Shown: positions 48,787 to 58,259, counted from the first letter of the stretch. The stretch is 64,000 nucleotides of DNA from an uncultured Pelagimonas sp. (GCA_947497905.1 CANMIH010000007.1:1-64000), one strand, 5' to 3'. The notes: generated by a model not told the origin, from the sequence alone. Made by a program: numbers and translations.

Positions 48787-50742
48787 CTATTTCGCGGTGG
48801 AGACGGGGAGGTCCAAGGTCTGTTCGATAGCTTGTATCAGATCCTTTTTCCGTGCGGGTTTGGTCAGGCGAATATCGTTTGGGGACATACCATCGTCGGG
48901 AGCACAGTTATGACCCGCATAACCGGACAAGAAAACAACCGGTAAATCGGGCCGGATGGTGCGGGTTTGGGCCGCCAGTGCGATGCCATTGAGCTTGCCG
49001 GGCATGGAGATATCGGTCAAAAGTAGGTCAAAATCGAGTTGAGAGCGAAAAATGTCCAGAGCTTGGTCCCCATTGGCGGCCGGCGTGACATCAAATCCAG
49101 CCGACGTAAGAATTGCCTTTAACACCCGCAGTACGTCTTCTTCGTCTTCGACCAATAGAATGGATGCCTTGTGCTTGGTCGAGGCAATATGGCTTGCGTG
49201 CGCACCGGGACAGGCTTCGAGTGGAGTCTCAGTATTTCTAGCAGCATGGAAATACAGTCGGAATGTGGTTCCTGAATTGACTTTGCTGTCGACAAGCAGG
49301 CTTCCTCCGGATTGTTTGACAAATCCCTGCACCATCGACAGGCCCATCCCTGAGCCACGACCGGTTTCTTTGGTGGTGAAAAACGGCTCAAACACATCCG
49401 ATAGGATTTCCTGAGGAATACCATGACCGGTGTCGCGAATACTCAAAACGACATAGGAGCCGGGAGGGATATCTTCGTAGAGCGACGTCACAAATCCGGT
49501 TGGGATGTCTATGTTTTCGGTTCTGAGGTGTAATGTCCCCCCTTGGGGCATAGCATCGCGGGCGTTTAAGATCAGATTGAGGATCGCGTTTTCAAGCGAG
49601 TTCTGATCGACCTCCACAGGCCAGAGATCGGGTTGGAGGTTGGTCGTCACTTCGATGTTTTCGGGGATGGTGCGTGTTATCCAGCTTTGGGTTGTCCGCA
49701 ACACCACATTCAGATCCTGACGGGAAGGCTCGAGCTCGGCGCGGCGCGCGAAACTCAGCATGTTCTGCGTGAGCCCAGAGCCGCGCAGGGTCGCCTGAAT
49801 TGCGGCGTCGATAAAGGTGCCTGCGTCCGAAGCTTTCTGGTCTTGTTTCAAAAGTTCGAGGTTGCCCAGAATAACCGCCAGAAGATTGTTGAAATCATGC
49901 GCAATGCCACCTGTGAGCTTGCCGATAGACTCCAACTTTTGCGCCTGTCTGATCTGCGCGTCGCGTTCCACTTCGTCTGAGATATCCTGAATGGTTCCAA
50001 AATAGGCAACGGCATCTCCATTGGTGCCGGTTTCAACGGCCCCTCGGACGCGAACATGTCGGTCTGCTTTGTCGTTGCGTAGGATGCGGGTCTGGTATTC
50101 AAAAGGTTCCTTGGTGATGAGAGCCTGATCAATGATGGACATGATCTTGGTTCGATCTTCCGGGGGATATTTGCTCCGCGCTTCGTCGAGGCTAGGAACG
50201 GCGCCCGTGGGATCAAAATCGAACAGGCGATATGCACCCTCGGACCAGCTTAAGTTATTGGATGTGACGTCGATGTCCCAATGTCCAAGCCGGGCAATCT
50301 CCTCTGAACGTCGAAGATCGCGCTTGACCTGCTCCAAATCATCAAGCACTCGGACGACGCCAATCATATGAGTTGGGGCATCGGTCTCATCCCGGACAAG
50401 GTTGCCATGGGTCAGCGCCCAGGAATACCGCCCCGAGATATGCCGCATCCGACAAATGGTTTCGTAGGGTTTCCCCTCTTCAAATAGCCGCCTTGTGCGC
50501 TGAATGGTTTGCTGTAAATCGTCGGGGTGTAACAGACCCGACAGAATTTGGTGTCTGGTCTGCCCCGGCAAGGTCTCAAACCCGGTCAGTCTTAACAATC
50601 CCTGACTGAGCTCAAGTGTGTCTTGTTCCAGATCCCAGAGCCAAAGCCCGATATCCGAAGAATCCAGTGCCTGCGCCAACCCTCCATCCGCTAAGTTGGC
50701 AATTTTCGAAACGACAGGATCTTCGTAGCTGGTCTTGGCCAT
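48787..50742 (-). CDS. Hybrid sensor histidine kinase with PAS domains and receiver
   Basis: A 651-residue soluble hybrid kinase. Two PAS-like domains occupy about residues 20-140 and 145-260. The phosphorylated histidine lies in GGIAHDFNNLLAVILGNLEL near residue 281, and the ATPase has NLILNARDAMPQGG, DTGHGIP and GSGMGLSM. A C-terminal receiver starts at ILLVEDEEDVLR and has the phosphoacceptor aspartate in LLTDISMPG near residue 575. No membrane segment is visible, so it senses a cytoplasmic cue, perhaps light or redox, via PAS. No separate response regulator is adjacent. Confidence 0.92.
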   Translation of the reverse strand: MAKTSYEDPVVSKIANLADGGLAQALDSSDIGLWLWDLEQDTLELSQGLLRLTGFETLPGQTRHQILSGLLHPDDLQQTIQRTRRLFEEGKPYETICRMRHISGRYSWALTHGNLVRDETDAPTHMIGVVRVLDDLEQVKRDLRRSEEIARLGHWDIDVTSNNLSWSEGAYRLFDFDPTGAVPSLDEARSKYPPEDRTKIMSIIDQALITKEPFEYQTRILRNDKADRHVRVRGAVETGTNGDAVAYFGTIQDISDEVERDAQIRQAQKLESIGKLTGGIAHDFNNLLAVILGNLELLKQDQKASDAGTFIDAAIQATLRGSGLTQNMLSFARRAELEPSRQDLNVVLRTTQSWITRTIPENIEVTTNLQPDLWPVEVDQNSLENAILNLILNARDAMPQGGTLHLRTENIDIPTGFVTSLYEDIPPGSYVVLSIRDTGHGIPQEILSDVFEPFFTTKETGRGSGMGLSMVQGFVKQSGGSLLVDSKVNSGTTFRLYFHAARNTETPLEACPGAHASHIASTKHKASILLVEDEEDVLRVLKAILTSAGFDVTPAANGDQALDIFRSQLDFDLLLTDISMPGKLNGIALAAQTRTIRPDLPVVFLSGYAGHNCAPDDGMSPNDIRLTKPARKKDLIQAIEQTLDLPVSTAK

Positions 50743-50864
50743 AGGAACCCCTAGTTGCCTCTCCCAAAGAAGCCATAGCTTCTGCCAGGATCTAGCAATG
50801 AGGCTACGCGATTAGTTCCCATTTTGGCAAGAAACGCAGGGTTTGGATGGTAGGCCTCTGATTT

Positions 50865-51370
50865 TCACCGCATAACAAAGAGGGCGGGGATTGGATCGTC
50901 GCTGGTACGCAACCAGACGGCTTTGACCTTGGTGTCATCTAGCGCCGCCTCTATGCCTCTCTCGGTCATGGCCGAAAAATTCATTGCTCAAGCTGACAGC
51001 ATTGCGCGCGCCATCGCAATCAAGAATTTATGGCGGAAAGTAGAAACCTGGACGATCTAGAGCGTGACCGCCAGTGATCAGTTTTGCACCCTGGTTGACA
51101 GATTTTGCGATCAGCTCTTCAGCCTTGGTGCATTGTCTATGGGTACAAAGTGGACCCACTAGTCGCGGAGCGCAGATCTTCAACAAACCCCTGTCCGGCC
51201 CAAGGGTTTTTGATCACCGTCACAGCGGCAATCCTCTTGAGCGGTGCTTCAGCGGTATTGCCCCCTTCAATCAAGGTGTTTTCGGCGTGAAGCAGTGTTT
51301 TGCGGATTTCTGCGGGCATGGCGGCACCTGAGCAATGATCCTGACAGTCAATTTTGTGGTATACTGTCAT
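50865..51370 (-). pseudogene. Decayed gene remnants: amino-acid-synthesis family N-terminus plus aldehyde dehydrogenase fragment
   Basis: Three pieces on the minus strand. 51137-51370: an N-terminal fragment with EIRKTLLHAENTLIEGG and VIKNPWAGQGFVEDL, resembling the AA_synth (DUF1185) family and ending at a stop. 50971-51129: an aldehyde dehydrogenase segment reading KAEELIAKSVNQGAKLITGG, then RPGFYFPP, an in-frame TAA at 51030-51028, ILDCD and EFFG. 50865-50969: a 34-codon ORF ending PIPALFVMR, of unknown origin. The order looks like a deletion that fused two degraded genes next to the GntR regulator. None should make a functional product. Confidence 0.75.
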
Positions 51371-51384
51371 ACGATCAGTCAGGA
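51339..51384. promoter_or_regulatory. Inverted repeats ahead of the GntR gene
   Basis: GTAT-ACTGTC-ATAC (51359-51372) is a compact inverted repeat of the kind bound by GntR/FCD dimers. It lies between the arms of a wider inverted repeat, TCCTGAC (51339-51345) and GTCAGGA (51378-51384). The start codon is at 51424, so autoregulation is likely. Confidence 0.5.
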
Positions 51385-51423
51385 GTCTTGCGGTGAAAGT
51401 GGGGCATTGCTATCACCCAGCCT

Positions 51424-52110
51424 ATGACTGGACCTTCTCTTTCAAAGATCGACCATCCCCCGATGACCCTGCGTGACATGGTTCAAGAGCGCATGCGCGA
51501 TGCGATCATCGATGGGCATTTCAAGCCAGGTGAGCGCCTGGTCGAGCGCCCTTTGTGTGAACAGCTCGGGGTCAGTCGGACAGTGGTGCGTGAGACCATT
51601 CGCTATTTGGAAGCGGAGGGTTTGGTTGAGATTTTGCCTGGAAAAGGGCCAATTGTGTCTGCAATGAGCTGGGACGACGCACGGCAGATCTATGACATCC
51701 GCCGCATGTTGGAGACCGCCGCGGCCCGTACCTGTGCGCTGAATATCACGGACGAGCTAGCAGGCAGGCTCCGTGAGGCGCTTGTCGAACTCAGACGCGA
51801 GTTTTCCGAGAAAACACCGGGTGGGTTGTTTCGCGCAACGTCTCGTTTTTATTCGGATATATTTGACGGTGCAGGACACAATGTGGCTTGGGAAGTGGTT
51901 CAGCGCCTGAATGGTCGGATCAGTCGCTTGCGCATGATGACCCTGTCTTCATTTGAACGCGACCGCCCGGGTTTGGATCATATGCAGGCAATCTGCGACG
52001 CCATTGTGAAGGGTGATCCCGACGAGGCCGCCAATGCTGTGGCACGTCATCTGGATGACACCACAGCAATTGCTGAACGCCTTTTGGCAGCACAAGAGAG
52101 TGAGAACTAA
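51424..52110 (+). CDS. GntR family regulator with FCD sensor domain
   Basis: A 228-residue regulator. The winged helix-turn-helix covers residues 14-80 (MRDAIIDGHFKPGERLVERP, then LGVSRTVVRETIRYLEAEG). The helical FCD domain follows, with the metal or acid-binding residues spread over residues 95-215. Such regulators sense carboxylic acids. It is followed after 2 bases by a DUF1330 gene. The decayed genes upstream on the other strand may once have been its targets. Confidence 0.9.
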   Translation: MTGPSLSKIDHPPMTLRDMVQERMRDAIIDGHFKPGERLVERPLCEQLGVSRTVVRETIRYLEAEGLVEILPGKGPIVSAMSWDDARQIYDIRRMLETAAARTCALNITDELAGRLREALVELRREFSEKTPGGLFRATSRFYSDIFDGAGHNVAWEVVQRLNGRISRLRMMTLSSFERDRPGLDHMQAICDAIVKGDPDEAANAVARHLDDTTAIAERLLAAQESEN

Positions 52111-52112
52111 TC

Positions 52113-52400
52113 ATGCCCAAAGCCTATTGGATTGCCAATGTCACGGTGACAGATCCCGAAGCCTACACTGGATATCAGGCGCTCGCTCCCGCTGCTTTTG
52201 CAGAGCACGGTGCTCGGTTTCTGGCACGGGGTGAGGCCGAAACACTTGAAGGGACAGATTGGCAGCGGCGGGTGGTGATTGAGTTCGATAGTCTGGAACA
52301 GGCCCATGCCTGCTATACATCAGACGCCTATCGCGCAGCTCGAGAGAAACGGGCAGGGGCCTGTCACGCGGACATCGCAATTATCGAGGGTCTCGATTAG
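52113..52400 (+). CDS. DUF1330 domain protein
   Basis: A 95-residue small alpha+beta-barrel protein. AYWIANVTVTDPEAYTGYQ at the start, then RFLARGEAETLEG and VVIEFDSLEQAHACYTS, match DUF1330. Its role is unknown; it is a one-domain dimeric ferredoxin-like fold. It is translated with the GntR gene, and its end overlaps the convergent LysR gene by 20 bases. Confidence 0.88.
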   Translation: MPKAYWIANVTVTDPEAYTGYQALAPAAFAEHGARFLARGEAETLEGTDWQRRVVIEFDSLEQAHACYTSDAYRAAREKRAGACHADIAIIEGLD

Positions 52401-53298
52401 GCTCCTTGCCTTGTGCGAAGGATGTTTCGGCAAAGCGAATAAATCGTTGAACGATTGACCTCGGTGCAGCTCCGCCCCGATGGGCCAGTGCGATCTGATG
52501 CGGGGGGAGTTTGCCCGAGATCGGGATGCGCACCAAGGGCGTCCCATCGTAACAGATGTCTAGAGGCAGGTCAGTGGCCAACAACCCGATACCAAAGCCA
52601 TTCGCCACCATCGATCGTAGCATCTCGATGGAAGAGGTTTCGTAACTGATGCGCACCGGATGTCTGCCATTTTGCAGCAATGACAGAAAGTATCCACGAC
52701 TTTGCGGCAGCCCCATCAGAACAATCTCATGTTCTGTGAGCTGTTGCGGTGTAACGGCCGATTGATCGGCAAGAGGGTGGCCCTGTGCCACCAGCGCATA
52801 GGGTGCAATGGACATCAGGGGTGTGATGGCAAATTGTGACGGCACACCAAAGTCATAAATCAGCGCAAGGTCGATCCGGCCCTCGCGCAACCAATCAAAC
52901 AAAGACTGCAGATCACCTTCTCGGATCTGTACCTCCGCTTTGGGATTGGTCTTTTGGAAATGGCGTACAAGTTGGGGGGCATACCGCGGTCCAAGTGTTG
53001 AAAATACGCCAAGTTCAAGAAATTCAGGGGTGCCCTGTTCCCCTGATAAAACCCAGCGGGCCTGTTTTTCAAGCTCACGCAGCTGAGTGAGCTTGTGCTG
53101 GCCAAAGGCTGTAAGCTCCATACCGCGTCCGGGCCTGCGCAGAAAAATCTTGTGGCCAAACACGTCTTCGCATCGGGATACCGTGAGTGAGACAGAAGGC
53201 TGTGAGACGTTCAGTCGGCGGCTTGCCGCAGCTGTGCTGCCTTCATCAGCTACTGCTAACAGAATTTCGATTTGGCGCAGGGTAAGGGGTATATCCAT
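52381..53298 (-). CDS. LysR family transcriptional regulator
   Basis: A 305-residue LysR-type protein. The N-terminal winged helix (LTLRQIEILLAVADEGSTAA, then SRRLNVSQPSVSLTVSRCED) covers residues 5-65. The substrate-binding domain follows. It is divergent from the CoA-transferase and acyl-CoA dehydrogenase pair, which it very likely controls. An inverted repeat overlaps its start codon. Confidence 0.9.
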   Translation of the reverse strand: MDIPLTLRQIEILLAVADEGSTAAASRRLNVSQPSVSLTVSRCEDVFGHKIFLRRPGRGMELTAFGQHKLTQLRELEKQARWVLSGEQGTPEFLELGVFSTLGPRYAPQLVRHFQKTNPKAEVQIREGDLQSLFDWLREGRIDLALIYDFGVPSQFAITPLMSIAPYALVAQGHPLADQSAVTPQQLTEHEIVLMGLPQSRGYFLSLLQNGRHPVRISYETSSIEMLRSMVANGFGIGLLATDLPLDICYDGTPLVRIPISGKLPPHQIALAHRGGAAPRSIVQRFIRFAETSFAQGKEPNRDPR

Positions 53299-53340
53299 GT
53301 TTTATACCTTTGATCTAATGTCTATATTTCTGGATATACC
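53288..53340. promoter_or_regulatory. LysR operator candidate (TATACC repeats)
   Basis: GGTATATCC (53288-53296) is inverted as GGATATACC (53332-53340), and a further TATACC sits at 53313-53318. The cluster fills the short divergent region and includes the LysR start codon, as common for LysR autoregulation. Confidence 0.5.
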
Positions 53341-53382
53341 GTGCGCCGCAATATGTTTCTGCCATCCAAGCAGGAGTATATG

Positions 53383-54558
53383 ATGGATTACACCGCTGCG
53401 ACCTCTAGCCGCAAACCCTTAGAGGGCGTGCGAGTTCTTGATTTGTCTCGAGTTTTGGCAGGGCCCTACTGTACTGCCCTGATGGCTGATCTGGGGGCAG
53501 AGGTGATCAAGGTCGAAAGCGCATCTGGGGATGACTATCGTCATGTTGGTCCCTTCAAGGATGGTGAGAGCCTTTTATTCCAGAGTGTGAACCGGGGCAA
53601 AAAGTCGATTGTGCTGGATCTCAAATCCACCGAAGGCGCGCAGATTGCGAGGGATTTGGCGGGGAGCTGCGACGTGCTGGTCGAGAACTTTCGTCCAGGC
53701 GTAATGGATCGGTTGGGACTGGGGGCAGGGGCGCTCTGTGCCAATTTTCCAGAGCTGATTTATGTGTCCGTGTCAGGGTTCGGGCAAACCGGCCCCAACA
53801 CTGCGCTGCCCGCCTACGATATCATTATTCAGGCCATGAGCGGATTGATGGATGTCACTGGTGAAAAAGACGGTGCGCCAATGATGGTCGGAGATGCTTT
53901 TGCGGATGTAGCGGGTGGTATGTTCGCGGCTCTTGGTGTGATGACAGCCCTGTTTGATCGCACGCGGACAGGCAAGGGGCGACATGTCGATCTAGCCTTG
54001 TACGATGCACTTGTGTCGATGATGCCTGTAGTGGCGTGTCGCGCTCTGATGGCGGGTCAAGCTCCTACACGCACCGGCGCGCGCCATGCTCTGTCTGCGC
54101 CGTTCGGCACGTATCCCGCGAAAGATGGGCACTTCACTGTTGCGGTCCTCAATGATCGTCTGTTCCAGAGCTTTGTTTCGGTGATGGGCCAGCCTGAACT
54201 GGGGCAGGATCCCCGATTTGAAAGTGACAGTTTGCGGTGTGACAATGAACCGGCCTTGGCGAAGGCGATTTCGCGTTGGGCATGTGGGCTGACGGTTGAA
54301 GAGGTGGTGAACCAGCTGCGTCAGGCTGGCATTCCGGTCGCCCCGCTCTCGACGGTTCGGCAGGCATGGGGATCTTCTCAGGCGGTGGCCCGCGGATTGT
54401 CCTCAGAGGTCGATCATCCGACCTTGGGGGCCTTACAGATTCCTGAGCAGCCGATCCATTTCAGTGATGTCCCGCGAGGAGGACGCAGGCCAGCACCGAT
54501 GCTGGGTGCCGATACCGATTCAATTTTGAACGAGCTTGCCCGAAAGGATACCCAATGA
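53383..54558 (+). CDS. CaiB/BaiF family (family III) CoA-transferase
   Basis: A 391-residue family III CoA-transferase. GVRVLDLSRVLAGPYCTALM near residue 14, LGAEVIKVES, and NRGKKSIVLDLKSTEG are conserved. The catalytic aspartate should be in the QAMSGLMDVTGEKDG region (near residue 158). It moves CoA between acids. ATG at 53383 follows AGGAG by 6 bases. The stop overlaps the acyl-CoA dehydrogenase start by 4 bases, so both work on one acid, whose identity is unknown. Confidence 0.9.
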   Translation: MDYTAATSSRKPLEGVRVLDLSRVLAGPYCTALMADLGAEVIKVESASGDDYRHVGPFKDGESLLFQSVNRGKKSIVLDLKSTEGAQIARDLAGSCDVLVENFRPGVMDRLGLGAGALCANFPELIYVSVSGFGQTGPNTALPAYDIIIQAMSGLMDVTGEKDGAPMMVGDAFADVAGGMFAALGVMTALFDRTRTGKGRHVDLALYDALVSMMPVVACRALMAGQAPTRTGARHALSAPFGTYPAKDGHFTVAVLNDRLFQSFVSVMGQPELGQDPRFESDSLRCDNEPALAKAISRWACGLTVEEVVNQLRQAGIPVAPLSTVRQAWGSSQAVARGLSSEVDHPTLGALQIPEQPIHFSDVPRGGRRPAPMLGADTDSILNELARKDTQ

Positions 54559-55694
54559 TCGATCAGCTTTCATCGGAAGAAGAGGCCGTTGTTGACCAGA
54601 TCCATCGGTTCTCAAACGAGATTTTGGCCCCTCACGCGGCGGAGCTGGATGCAACAGGTGCATTTGCTACGGTGCATCTCCCTGCACTGGCCGAATTGGG
54701 CGTCATGGGGATGAACCTTCCCGAAACCTACGGCGGAATTGGCTTGTCAGGGCCAGCGCTCTATCACGCGGTTGAGGCGATTGCTGGGGCCTGTGGGTCA
54801 ACGGCCTCAATGCTGACGGCGCATTTTCTCGCGACGGATTCCATTTTGTTGGGGGCGACAGAGGCTTTGAAGCAACGTGTGTTGCCCGACGCCGCTACAG
54901 GCACCTCGCTCGGGGCCTTTGCTCTTACCGAACCCGAAGCCGGGTCCAATCCCGCAGATATGAAAACCTATGCTGTGCGTGAAGGGGATGGTTATCGTAT
55001 CAAGGGGGCCAAATGCTTCATTTCCAACGCAGGTGCGGCGGATTTCATTGTTGTTTACGCAAAGACGGATCGTGGCGCAGGTGCACGTGGTGTCAGTGCC
55101 TTTGTGGTCGAGCCCAAAACCACATCTGGTGTAAGCATCGGGACCCGGGAAGACACCATGGGGCTGCGCGGAGGGCATGTGTTTCCGATCTCACTCGAGT
55201 GTTGGGTACCCGCGACCAACCGTTTGGGGGACGAGGGGACCGGTTTCCGCACGGCGATGAAAGTGCTTGATAATGGGCGGATCGAAGTTGCTGCGCAGGC
55301 CACAGGGACCGCGCGGGCGGCGCAGGCCGCTGCGATTTCATATGCCAAGGAACGTCAGGTCGGCGGTCAGGCCATTGGCTCGTTTCAGGGATTGCAGTGG
55401 ATGTTGGCGGATAGTGCAACCGAACTGGCCGCTGCACGCGCGCTGGGGTTGCAGGCGGCGGCTCTGCGGGGCACGGGGCAAAGATATTCCTCCGAGTCCG
55501 CTTTTGCCAAACTCTATGCAAGTGAAGCGGCTTGGCGTATTGCAGATCGAGCGCTGCAGATCCATGGCGGGTATGGCTATACGAAGGACTTCCCGCTTGA
55601 ACGGTATCTGCGTGACCTGCGCATCTTTCGCATCTACGAAGGGTCGTCAGAAATTCAGCGAACCATCATCGCGCGGGATTTGCTCAGGGATTAG
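54555..55694 (+). CDS. Acyl-CoA dehydrogenase
   Basis: A 379-residue flavoprotein. FALTEPEAGSNPADM near residue 121 and the catalytic glutamate region around RIYEGSSEIQRTIIARDLL at the C-terminus are family signatures. The glutamate of RIYEGSSE (about residue 366) is in the usual short/medium-chain position. It oxidises the acyl-CoA formed by the preceding CoA-transferase to an enoyl-CoA. Confidence 0.92.
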   Translation: MIDQLSSEEEAVVDQIHRFSNEILAPHAAELDATGAFATVHLPALAELGVMGMNLPETYGGIGLSGPALYHAVEAIAGACGSTASMLTAHFLATDSILLGATEALKQRVLPDAATGTSLGAFALTEPEAGSNPADMKTYAVREGDGYRIKGAKCFISNAGAADFIVVYAKTDRGAGARGVSAFVVEPKTTSGVSIGTREDTMGLRGGHVFPISLECWVPATNRLGDEGTGFRTAMKVLDNGRIEVAAQATGTARAAQAAAISYAKERQVGGQAIGSFQGLQWMLADSATELAAARALGLQAAALRGTGQRYSSESAFAKLYASEAAWRIADRALQIHGGYGYTKDFPLERYLRDLRIFRIYEGSSEIQRTIIARDLLRD

Positions 55695-55820
55695 CGTGGA
55701 GCCTCAGATCCGTCTGTTGCTGTGGATTTCCCCGGATTGGCCGACAGAACCGACGTAAACGCAATTTTTCTGGGTAAGGTATCCAAGGATTGGCGTTTGG
55801 CCTGCGTCTGACGTTATGTG

Positions 55821-56360
55821 ATGCGCATGAATGTGAGTGATGAATCTTTGGCCCAAGCGGCAGCAGAAGGGGATGGCGCTGCCTTTGCCACCCTTCTGGA
55901 TCGGGTCTATGATAAGATCTTTGGATTGGCCTTCCGGCTGACAGGAAGCCGGGCCGATGCTGAAGATCTGGTGCAGGATATCTGTGCGGCCTTACCCGGC
56001 AAACTGGGCGGATTTCGTGGTGACAGCAAATTCACCACCTGGCTGTTTCGGATCACCGTGAATGCCACCCACGACCGCCGCCGCCGACATGCAAGTTATG
56101 CCCGTGCCACCGAAGGGTGGGGGGACTGGGAGTTGGCCCAACGTGCGGAACAGGCTGAAACCGCCGAAAGGCTCGATTGGCTTCGTCTGGCCATGGACAC
56201 GTTAACCCCGCCTGAGATCAGAGAAACTCTGATTTTGGTTCTGGAAGGCTTAAGTCACAAAGAGGTTGCCCAAGTGCTGGATGTTTCCGAAGGCACGGTC
56301 AGCTGGCGTATCTCAGAGGCAAAGAGGAAACTGAAACGGATGAAGGAGGCCGAGGAATGA
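55821..56360 (+). CDS. ECF-type RNA polymerase sigma factor
   Basis: A 179-residue sigma factor. Region 2 includes IFGLAFRLTGSRADAEDLVQ and TWLFRITVNATHDRRRR (residues 30-90). Region 4 holds the helix-turn-helix HKEVAQVLDVSEGTVSWRIS (residues 145-165). Its stop overlaps the next gene by 4 bases. Sigma factors of this type pair with a membrane protein that inhibits them; the VWA protein downstream is the only candidate here. ATG at 55821; the second ATG at 55827 is possible. Confidence 0.88.
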   Translation: MRMNVSDESLAQAAAEGDGAAFATLLDRVYDKIFGLAFRLTGSRADAEDLVQDICAALPGKLGGFRGDSKFTTWLFRITVNATHDRRRRHASYARATEGWGDWELAQRAEQAETAERLDWLRLAMDTLTPPEIRETLILVLEGLSHKEVAQVLDVSEGTVSWRISEAKRKLKRMKEAEE

Positions 56361-58252
56361 GTGATTTTGATGATCTCAAACACGCGCTGGACGCGGCCAC
56401 CCCCTCGCCGGATGAGACCCGCCGCAAAAGAAATATCGCCGCTGCACAAAAAAATTTCGAACTCCGCCAAGGATTGCCAAACGAGGCACGTCTTACCTCT
56501 GAACGCCCAAACAAGGGGCTCATTAGAGGAGTGATATCGATGCTTGCCAACTTTCAAACGCGCGGAGTTTTGGGGGCCACAACAGCTTTGGCTGCGGTTG
56601 GTCTGTTTGCCTTTGTTCCAACCCTGCGAGAGACCGTGACAGGTCCGCTCGGTCAAAAGGCTGAGACGCCGGTGGGAGTTGTCGTAGAGGTCGAAGATGT
56701 AGTAGCCAGCGAAGAGCGTGAAGAGCCAGTCATTGTTGAAGAGTTCGCGGCCGCGCCGCTGATCGAACCCACGGGTCGCCCAATGGTGAAACGCGCACCT
56801 GCGCCACTTTTGGCGGCTCCGGCGCCGGCCGCAGGATTGGCGATTGCAGATGAGATGATCCTGCCGGAGGCCAATACCGAAGCCTTCGCGAATGCTGACG
56901 ACAATCCTTTGAAGGTCACAGCCGAAGAGCCTGTTTCGACCTTTTCGGTAGATGTGGACACCGCAAGCTGGTCAGTGATCCGCAACTCGCTCAATTGGGG
57001 CAACCTCCCGCCTAAAGACGCAGTGCGGATCGAGGAAATGGTCAATTATTTCCCTTATGACTATCCCGCGCCCGAGGGAGCGCACCCGTTCCAGACGTCG
57101 GTTGGGGTGATGGATAGTCCGTGGCGTGAGGGCACACAGATTGTACATATCGGTCTGCAAGGGGAGCTTCCGGCCACGCGCCCGCCGCTGAACCTTGTGT
57201 TCCTGATCGACACATCGGGAAGCATGGATGATCCGCAGAAACTGCCACTGTTGAAGCAAAGCTTCCGTTTGTTGCTGGGCCAGTTGGGTGAAGAGGACAG
57301 TGTGTCGATTGTCACCTATGCAGGGAGCGCTGGGCGTGTCCTGGATCCGACCCCCGCAACTGAGCGTGACACTATTCTTGCGGCGTTGAATAAGCTCGAC
57401 GCCGGGGGCAGCACAGCAGGGCAAGAGGGGCTGCAACAGGCCTATGCCACCGCGCGTGAGATGACGGAAGAGGGCGAAGTCAGTCGCGTGATCCTTGCAA
57501 CGGATGGGGATTTCAATGTCGGGATCTATGATCCTGAGGCGTTGAAAGACTACATTGCGACGGAACGGGACAGTGGCACCTATCTGTCGGTTCTTGGGTT
57601 TGGTCGGGGCAATCTGGACGATGCCACGATGCAGGCACTGGCGCAGACCGGAAACGGTATGGCGGCCTACATCGACACATTGGCCGAAGCGCAGAAGGTG
57701 CTTGTGGACCAGCTGACCGGGGCTTTGGTGCCAATCGCGGATGATGTCAAAATTCAGGTGGAGTTCAATCCGGCGCAGATCGCTGAGTATCGTCTGATTG
57801 GCTACGAAACCCGTGCTCTGAACCGAGAAGATTTCAAAAACGACAAGGTGGATGCCGGTGAAATTGGGGCGGGTCATCAGGTGACCGCGCTTTACGAAGT
57901 GACACCGGTCGGGTCAGTCGCACGCCTGACAGACCCGCTGCGCTATGGGTCCCCCGCAGAAGGGACGAGCGATGAGTTGGGGTTCCTGCGACTGCGTTAC
58001 AAAGAGCCGGGTACAGAGACCAGCCAATTGATCGAAAACCCAATCCTGACCGATGCAACGCCCTTGGAGGATGCAAATTTTGCGCTGGCCATTGCCGGGT
58101 TTGGTCAGATCCTGCGCGGTTCGGATCTGATCGGGGATTGGAGCTTTGGCGATGCTATTGCGCTAGCCCAGAGTGCCAAAGGCGAGGATGCCTTTGGCTA
58201 TCGTCAGGAGGCGATCAATCTAATGCGTTTGGCGCAAAGCTTGAGTCAGTAA
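56357..58252 (+). CDS. Membrane VWA-domain protein (YfbK type)
   Basis: A 631-residue protein. Residues 1-60 are a charged cytoplasmic region and a membrane segment lies near residues 70-90. A VWA domain with the MIDAS motif DTSGSMDD begins near residue 285 (LNLVFLIDTSGS). The region before it (FSVDVDTASWSVIRNSLN) and the C-terminal part (DELGFLRLRYKEPG) match the YfbK family. The large domain should face the periplasm. Overlap with the ECF sigma gene suggests that the N-terminal cytoplasmic part binds the sigma factor, although no classical anti-sigma motif is seen. Confidence 0.87.
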   Translation: MSDFDDLKHALDAATPSPDETRRKRNIAAAQKNFELRQGLPNEARLTSERPNKGLIRGVISMLANFQTRGVLGATTALAAVGLFAFVPTLRETVTGPLGQKAETPVGVVVEVEDVVASEEREEPVIVEEFAAAPLIEPTGRPMVKRAPAPLLAAPAPAAGLAIADEMILPEANTEAFANADDNPLKVTAEEPVSTFSVDVDTASWSVIRNSLNWGNLPPKDAVRIEEMVNYFPYDYPAPEGAHPFQTSVGVMDSPWREGTQIVHIGLQGELPATRPPLNLVFLIDTSGSMDDPQKLPLLKQSFRLLLGQLGEEDSVSIVTYAGSAGRVLDPTPATERDTILAALNKLDAGGSTAGQEGLQQAYATAREMTEEGEVSRVILATDGDFNVGIYDPEALKDYIATERDSGTYLSVLGFGRGNLDDATMQALAQTGNGMAAYIDTLAEAQKVLVDQLTGALVPIADDVKIQVEFNPAQIAEYRLIGYETRALNREDFKNDKVDAGEIGAGHQVTALYEVTPVGSVARLTDPLRYGSPAEGTSDELGFLRLRYKEPGTETSQLIENPILTDATPLEDANFALAIAGFGQILRGSDLIGDWSFGDAIALAQSAKGEDAFGYRQEAINLMRLAQSLSQ

Positions 58253-58259
58253 GTGTAAT

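Noticed and set aside
51074-51331. An 85-codon plus-strand frame opposite the gene remnants
   Set aside because: The minus strand here shows aldehyde dehydrogenase and AA_synth family residues, so the plus frame is a shadow.
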